Source of the DNA: Phocoena phocoena
Lineage: Eukaryota > Chordata > Mammalia > Artiodactyla > Phocoenidae
Reading direction: 5' to 3'
Assembly: GCF_963924675.1 (NCBI RefSeq)
Contig: NC_089232.1
Location: forward strand, 47,160,522-47,224,521
Length of the DNA stretch: 64,000 nt
The notes below the pieces were generated by a model. That model saw only the letters and a list, made by a program, of their open reading frames with translations. It made no database searches and was not told where the DNA came from. Numbering within the stretch: position 1 is the stretch's first letter; the number at the start of each line of letters is the position of its first letter. Below are positions 57,661-64,000 of the stretch, one piece after another. A program made the translations under genes and the position numbers.

Positions 57661-60344
57661 AGTAGTAAAGAAAAACTAAGAGAAACAAAGAACAGCAAAT
57701 TGGGCCTAAGCTTATAAACTAGCTTGAGTCAATAATTTAAAGAGTTTTTTTAAACTCTAGTTTTTGATTCTCATAGCCTTTCATATTTCCTCTCCTTTCC
57801 TCTGTTCCTCTCCAAGGTGATATCAAAGAGTGTAAGGCTAAGCTTTACCTGGGCATGTGGGGAAGGGGCAGGCCCTAGCTCTATTCTTTGTTTGGTTGGG
57901 GGCCACTGAGGTACCATCTGTCTTTTTGAATGTTTTGATGGTACTCACTTCTGAGTGTTTTGACCTGATTAGAGGCCCTGGTGAAATACTCCTCATACTC
58001 AGTGGTCTATTTGTTTCAATGTCAGGACACTGATAGTCTACTGTTCCTCTCAGTGACTTGACATTATTTCACTAGGGTTCATGGGAACACATGAAGAACC
58101 TATCTCTCAGTCCCATAGTTTAGTAAGCCAGGAATCCTTCCTCAAGTCCGTTTATCAAGCTGCCTCCCACAAAAATTTCAGTTTCATTGCTTCTGAGACA
58201 TATTTTGTCATATTCTATGGCACATAGCCAAATGCTGGGAGTCTGCAAGGATATGCAGCTTCCCCACACTATGTCTGAAGAAGCAGGCAACTATCTTCAA
58301 TTAATTTTGACTCCCCTATATTTACATAAAATTTCTAAGCCCCTCTCCTCCAAGGTGTAGTCTTATGGAATAGTGATGATGGTGAGGGATTGGAGGTGGT
58401 GGCAAGAACACTGGCATTTTACCAAATCACTTTTCTTTATACTGGCCTAAAATAAAGCTCAATTATTTAGTCCACCAGATTAGTCCCTTGAAATGTAAAT
58501 GGAATAACAAAATTTTAGAAGCTTTTTTCCCCTCTAAATAAACAAAACAAACAAACAAACAAAAAGTGGCTTTCAAGACTCTTGTTAAAGATATTTAGAA
58601 AATCTTCCTTGAGCTGATTTTCTGAGCTGGTGAGTAGCCTTTGTTCCATGGCACATAGGGCTTCGAGATAAAATTATGCAAGAAATCATGACTTCATTGG
58701 GAAACAAAAATGCATTTTTTAATCCCCCAAATGTTGTCCTTCTTGTAAGAATATAAAAATTAAAATATTTTCCCACCACCTAAATGGTAAAAGGAAAAGG
58801 GAGCTGGGAAAGAGCTTCTATATTCTTGCACTAAAAAAAATTTTTTGACTTTCTAGGCAAAGAAATTTATTTAATTAGCCATAATTGCTGATTGAATAAG
58901 TATTTAAGATGTACATACTTGTGGCCAAAACAGAAATAGGAAGAACTGAGTGTTTTTTAAATTAGACACAAGGGTTACATAAATTTTAAAATTGAAAAAG
59001 CATAATGCAACATTAAATAAGAGACCATGGAGTATTGCAGCCCAGCCTTTGTGAGAGCTGTAATTATGCGGCATACCCTTAATGACTCTCCTTACTCATT
59101 ACTGTTGACCTCAATCCCCTCTGACTTGGGCCTTTATAAATAAGTCCCACCAGCATCAAAAGCCTTTCTAGCAAATATCTCCTTCCTCGATTCATAGCTT
59201 TCATTTTGGTATTCGATCATGCACTGCAACATATTTGTGTTCCATGGGAATGTGTCCTGTTATTCCACTTATATGGAATGTAATCTTTTAGGGATTTCTG
59301 TCTTTCAGAGTGTATGACTAAGGGCTGAGTACTTATAATGATCCAAATATATTTTATTGAGTGGGCTTTACTGAACCATTATTAGTTTCTTTATACTCTA
59401 CATATGACCTAAATATCATCTGAATTATCTGAATTAGTATTTTACCTATAAGTTTCCAGTTAAGAAGAGAGTATGCTGTAGAACAACTCAATTTTGTTTC
59501 GTTTCATTTTAAGTTCTTCCTATGCCTCTATACGAGTTCCAAACATAATTAATTTATGACCACTCGGCTTGGAGTTTGATAATTTAAAAACAGATCAGCA
59601 ATATGTCTGCACTGACACCACAGCTGATATAGCTATACATTTACATCTGGACTTGTTTCATCCAAACTAAATATGCTGCACCATCAGGCTCACTTGAAAT
59701 CCCAGTTCTGTGGGTGTTGGTACTCAAATTCAAGTCATTTGAATAACCTAAACATAACCAAAAAAAGGACAAACCTCGTTTACATGTTTCCATGTAGCCC
59801 ACAACAAGGTAAATACATAATTTAAGTGTTATTCTATGACAAGTGTAAGTATGTTCTTGTTCAGTTCCTTAACACCTAATTGTCCAGGTGATTATCTTTC
59901 CCACACTGCTTATGACTGTGATATTATTTTTCAGAGAACTTCAGGCTTAAATTTGCTTTTTCTTGCATGGGCTACTCTATATTTACATTCAACATATTGC
60001 ATTAAATATAAAAAAACTGCAGTTTCAAATTGTGAACGTTTAATATACCAACAGACGTTCTTCAAATATATGGAGGTAAGAGATATAGATTAAAGAAAAG
60101 GAACACACAACACATTCTTCTAATATAACAGTGGGTCAAATTAAATAAATACTTTCCCTTAAATACGCTCCAACTCATCATCTCACTCTTTGGTTGAACA
60201 CAGTATTCCCTAATGTTTTACGTCCAGTAAAGAGCAAAGTAAGACCATCTGTTCACAACTAAAAATCAGTAAGTATTATTGGATTCATTTGTGTATACCA
60301 TATTTTAATAGAAACATTGACACATTAAAATAATATTGACACAC
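57661..60344. other. Single-copy stretch, 2.7 kb
   Basis: No gene or repeat of useful length. It contains a small (CAAA)n run at 58537-58565. Frames at 58585-58779 and 59836-60093 are featureless. Confidence 0.45.
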
Positions 60345-60670
60345 TGGAGCACATCTAGAGGAGACTAGTCAGGGCAAGTAGCTGAGATCTGAAGACTAAG
60401 TAGCGACATTATAGCTGTCTTCATATATTTGAAAGATTATTGTGTGAAAAAGTAATTTACCTGATTTTATCTGAACTCTGAAAAAAAACTTAGAACAAAC
60501 AGGTAAGTGTTAGAATAAGGCAGACTTGGGGTAAAAATATTAAATGCCTTTATAATCAATTAGAGCTGTCTTATAATGCAATATATTAAAAGACACTGAG
60601 TTTCTTGTCACTTGTGCCACTCAAATTTGAACTTTAGGAAGTATTATGGAGTACATCCAAATATCCTAAT
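60345..60670 (+). mobile_element. CR1/L3-type LINE fragment
   Basis: 'CACTGGAGCACATCTAGAGGAGACTAG' followed by 'GACATTATAGCTGTCTTCATATATTTGAAAG' and then 'TCAATTAGAGCTGTCTTATAATGCAAT' are the conserved words of vertebrate CR1-like 3' ends in order. It is an old, decayed copy. This family predates the eutherian L1s here. Confidence 0.7.
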
Positions 60671-61800
60671 GGGGAGTTGGCCAAGATGTTTCCTCATGTC
60701 CCCCATGACCCTGAGATTTGCTTATTTAGCATGGGGCCATTTAACCTGTTTAGTAAACTCCTAAAAAGTGTACCCTTCTGAAGTAGTACTATTATTTTAA
60801 CATGAACATATTTACTGACCAATTACCTCACCTGGTCTAGAGTATCTATTATCTATTCTGGCAGAATTATTAAACATGCCCATTTTTACTTTAAATATTG
60901 TCATAGTTTGAACAAAAAAAATCACATGGTTATGCTAATTATATTGGCCATTCTTTCAAAGAATTTAAAACACCAATATTCTAAAAATATGGCAGGATAC
61001 TTCTTTTATACCCCCTGATATCTACCATGTTAATAAACAATGAATATACTTAACACAGTAAATTCATCAATAATTCCATGAACATAAAAATAACATACAC
61101 CTTTTTTTACTACTACCTAAGGGAAGTAATGATATTGAATTTTATTCTTTTAAAATCTCAAGTTACATTTTATTTTCTTAAAAATTTTAATGTATACAAA
61201 CCTCCCTGGAAAAATCTCAGGAAAAGTGAAAAAATAGGTAACATTTGAATTCTAAAATACTTCGGAGGAATGTCCTGTAAAATATTCTGTCTAGAAATAG
61301 TTTTTAGATAAATGTATACAAAAATGGACAGTTTTTGTCCAAGAGTTTCTATTTTCATTATGCTGCTTCAGGGTTTAAGATTTATTTAGTCTTTACACCA
61401 GATGTACTTATAAACAGCTGACTAAACAATCTTCATTTCTACTGTAACATCTTCATTCATTTCCCTATGGCATAATTTTAGAAGAAAGTTGAAGTTTGAT
61501 TTAGAAAGCATGGATGGCTGAGTGAGGTATCAATTGCCAAAAGGAACTGGGGGATCATTTGATAATATTAAAAGTAGAATTGGTTTAATTAACAGTTTGG
61601 AAAAATTAAGAAAGGCATTTTTAAGTAAAACTAATGATTTTATTCTGCACATGATTTCTGATACCATAAAATTAGATATTTGAAGTTTAATTTATATGAT
61701 ATCTGTGATTCATGCCCTTTCTACACATTGTATTTCTCATTGTAAAAATTAGAGTAATGACGAACAAGACTTTCCTTCTCTAAAATGTCCTCATGGAATA
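60671..61800. other. Single-copy AT-rich stretch
   Basis: No gene or named repeat. The minus frame at 61170-61358 is featureless. Confidence 0.45.
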
Positions 61801-61804
61801 ATCA

Positions 61805-61910
61805 TATCAGTTCTGTTCATTCTTTGATTTAGTCATTTAACAATATTTATTTCATGTTCTCCACGTGCCTGGGAGTGTTTTAGATGAAGTAATAGCTGAA
61901 TATTCTGTGT
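61805..61910 (-). mobile_element. L2 LINE 3' fragment (reverse orientation)
   Basis: 'AGTCATTTAACAATATTTATTTCATG' then 'CACGTGCCTGGGAGTGTTTTAGATG' match the L2 3' end reversed. Confidence 0.6.
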
Positions 61911-61924
61911 CGTTCAATATTGTA

Positions 61925-62035
61925 AGTAATTTACATACACTAACTCTTCTAATCCATATAATACTGGATGAGGAAATTCTAAGCTAAATTTGACTTGGAC
62001 AGTGTGGCTCTAAGGTCTACACTGTTAATTTCTTC
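61925..62035 (-). mobile_element. MIR SINE fragment (reverse orientation), internally deleted
   Basis: 'TTTACATACACTAACTCTTCTAATCC' leads to 'GATGAGGAAATTCT' and then to 'GGACAGTGTGGCTCTAAGGTCTACACTG', skipping the middle of MIR. Confidence 0.5.
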
Positions 62036-63484
62036 TTCAAAGCTGCAGTTTCATAGAGATCGGGCTACAATTTGAGTACTTGCTTAGCTTCTCTTAAAAT
62101 TTTATATATGTGTACATCGTTTCCTCAAATATTTTATTTTCTTCATGAAAGGTTGTGGCTAAGGTTCTTTTGTGGTTGTATTATTTGTTGCTAGTTTCCT
62201 TGTATAACTTGAAGTATCTGGTTATATAGTATTTGGTTATATTTAATAGTAAAAATAATAGAAATACTATATATCAAAGTGTTTGTAGATTAGTATAATG
62301 TGAAATATTTTGTGAATACAAAGTAAATAAGGAGGGAATCTCCATCAAGGGAAGAGAAATTTCTAAGAGTCAGAATGAAAGAACAAAAAAAATTGAAAAT
62401 ATAACTATTATAATGAGCTATATAAAATATCAGTATGTATCGATCCTATAACAATGTGGACTCAATAGTAAATTTTTCTGAGTAATTATATCTAATAACT
62501 AATATAATTATGTCAAATTATGATTCCATTAACTGAAGACAAGAGTGAGATTATGATGAAACAGTTTAAAAAGATAATATATTAGGCACAGAATTTATTG
62601 TGTTTGGGATTATTCTATCTGCACATGGAAGAACTGACAGAGCCCTTAATAAATATATCACATACAGAAAAAATATATCACAGTTTGTGATATTTAATAG
62701 CAAAGATTTCTTGATTGTGATGAATAAAATTGACAGTGTAGTTATAGGTAGCAGAAGTATAATTGGATAGACCAGGTCCGGAATATTACTTTCCACAATA
62801 GTTACCCTATATTAGGAGGGCCAAAGACAAAGGCAAATGAAAAGAGCCATGAGAAAACATAAAACCACAGCATATAAGAACTGGTTAAAATAACAAAACA
62901 CCCATGGGTCATGATAACTATATTCAAATATTAAGACTCTGTGTGTGTATGCCTATGTATATGGAAACTACAATGAGATGGAATTTAATGGCATTAAATT
63001 TTTTTTGACCATTCAAACTGCCTGAAATTGTGATTGTTTGCTTCAAGATAAAGGAGATTCCCAATCTTAAAGATATCTAACTTTAGTTTAATGAACATTT
63101 GTTTGGCTATGAAGAAGAGTCAACCATTAAATAAGTGGCTGAACCACAGGACCAGTATGATTCCTTTTTTTCCAATAAATTACGTGGTAGTTGAGGCAAT
63201 GAAAATGGAGGAGTTCTCCAGTAGGACAGAACTTGGATAGACAAAGGAAGACAAGTCTTAATCTTCAGAAAAATAGAAAACAAAAAACACCCAAGCAAAA
63301 ATTATCTATTTAAAGGCTTAAATAAGGAAAATAAATACATTAAAAAGATAAAGAGAAATAAACATATAGAAGCAAATTCAGGAAGATGGATCTCACTGGA
63401 AGTCAAGTTACAAGAGAATTTTGAAAAGGATATCATCAAAAGCCTTCAGTTCTGGAATGAGATAATTCATTTATTTTTTTTTTT
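62036..63484. other. Single-copy AT-rich stretch
   Basis: No gene or named repeat. The minus-strand frames at 62566-62796 and 63107-63298 have no domain or exon context. Confidence 0.45.
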
Positions 63485-63960
63485 TCATTCAACAAAGACT
63501 TAGTAAACTCTTACTGTGTGAAAGGAATTGTGAACTATTGGAGATTTAGTGTTAAACAAGATAGATACAATGCCTGCTCTCTTTAAGCTTTTATTTTAGC
63601 CAAGGTGGTAGACATTATAAAACCAATTTTTCAATTTACTATTTAACCACAATAGTAATGTATATACAATCTAGAAACTGAGGTCGTTAGGAAAAAAGTA
63701 CAAAGTATTATGAAATAACAGAGGGGTATACAACCCAATCTGATTTATCATTTAAGACCTCTTTGAACATGTGACAATTAAACCAAGCTTCAAGATATGA
63801 GAGTGAACGTATTAGGTAACATAAAACAGGGGGGAGAATTCATCAAAGGAACTGAAAAGAGCCAATTTGGGTAGAGTGCAAAGAATAAGAGGAAGAGGAG
63901 CTTGAGATGAGCTGGCAAGATTTGGGATTTCAACTTTAATGAAAAGTCATATATAAACAG
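63485..63960 (-). mobile_element. L2 LINE fragment (reverse orientation), running to near the window end
   Basis: 'TTCATTCAACAAAGACTTAG' with 'CTTACTGTGTGAAAGGAATTG' is the L2 3' end reversed. 'AAACAAGATAGATACAATGCCTGC', 'GAACATGTGACAATTAAACC' and 'GAAAAGAGCC' continue in order. The T-run just before it is a separate simple repeat. Confidence 0.75.
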
Positions 63961-64000
63961 GGTGCAAAAGATTCAACCTGTATAAAGATCACTTATGGCC

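Noticed and set aside
59100..59300. TTTATAAATA at about 59133 considered as a TATA box
   Set aside because: Such matches are common in AT-rich DNA; no transcript, initiator or CpG context supports a promoter.
1..64000. CRISPR arrays, operons, phage or plasmid features
   Set aside because: The base composition, SINE/LINE content and lack of coding density mark this as mammalian nuclear DNA; the only tandem repeats are micro- and minisatellites.

Overview
This window is mammalian nuclear DNA, and the interspersed repeats point to a cetacean (whale or dolphin). It carries five tRNA-derived SINEs of the CHR type found in Cetacea, hippos and ruminants. Three are short, little-decayed copies of the subtype abundant in whales. 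It also has a cetartiodactyl-type LINE-1 and the usual eutherian background (MIR, L2, MER5A, MLT1, hAT and Tigger-like DNA elements). I saw no BovB/Bov-tA (ruminant) or PRE-1 (pig) repeats, which favours a cetacean. The DNA is AT-rich, and I found no protein-coding host gene, exon series, rRNA, structural tRNA, CRISPR array or prokaryotic feature. It looks like a gene desert or the inside of a long intron.

Layout: 0-5 kb has a SINE with a perfect 14-bp target duplication, a GC-rich ~72-bp minisatellite joined directly to a 3' L1 fragment, and an L2 fragment. 5-11 kb is mostly single-copy with L2 pieces and an unassigned nested repeat near 8-9 kb. 11-17 kb holds two 5'-truncated L1s head to head, one interrupted by a Tigger-like DNA transposon. 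18-25.9 kb is old L2, L1M and MIR. 25.9-30.5 kb is the largest and youngest-looking L1, with a 563-codon open stretch over the reverse transcriptase domain, but it is 5'-truncated and inactivated by stops and frameshifts. 32-34.5 kb is a decayed L1 5' half split by a SINE. 35.8-36.4 kb is a palindromic hAT-like element. 38.4-40 kb has a SINE and two MLT1-type LTRs. 41.2-43.4 kb is an old L1M/HAL1-like element with 5'UTR and ORF1 region. 43.4-64 kb is mostly single-copy, with scattered L1, L2, MIR, MER5A and CR1/L3-like pieces, two more SINEs, and an LTR-like sequence that splits a MIR.

Nothing here works together as a gene system: every coding-like stretch I can support is retrotransposon remnant. 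The useful content is insertion history (target duplications, nesting order, inverted L1 pair). I did not find a new biological system. Family names come from recognising consensus patterns by eye, so boundaries of old repeats are good only to roughly 10-50 bases.
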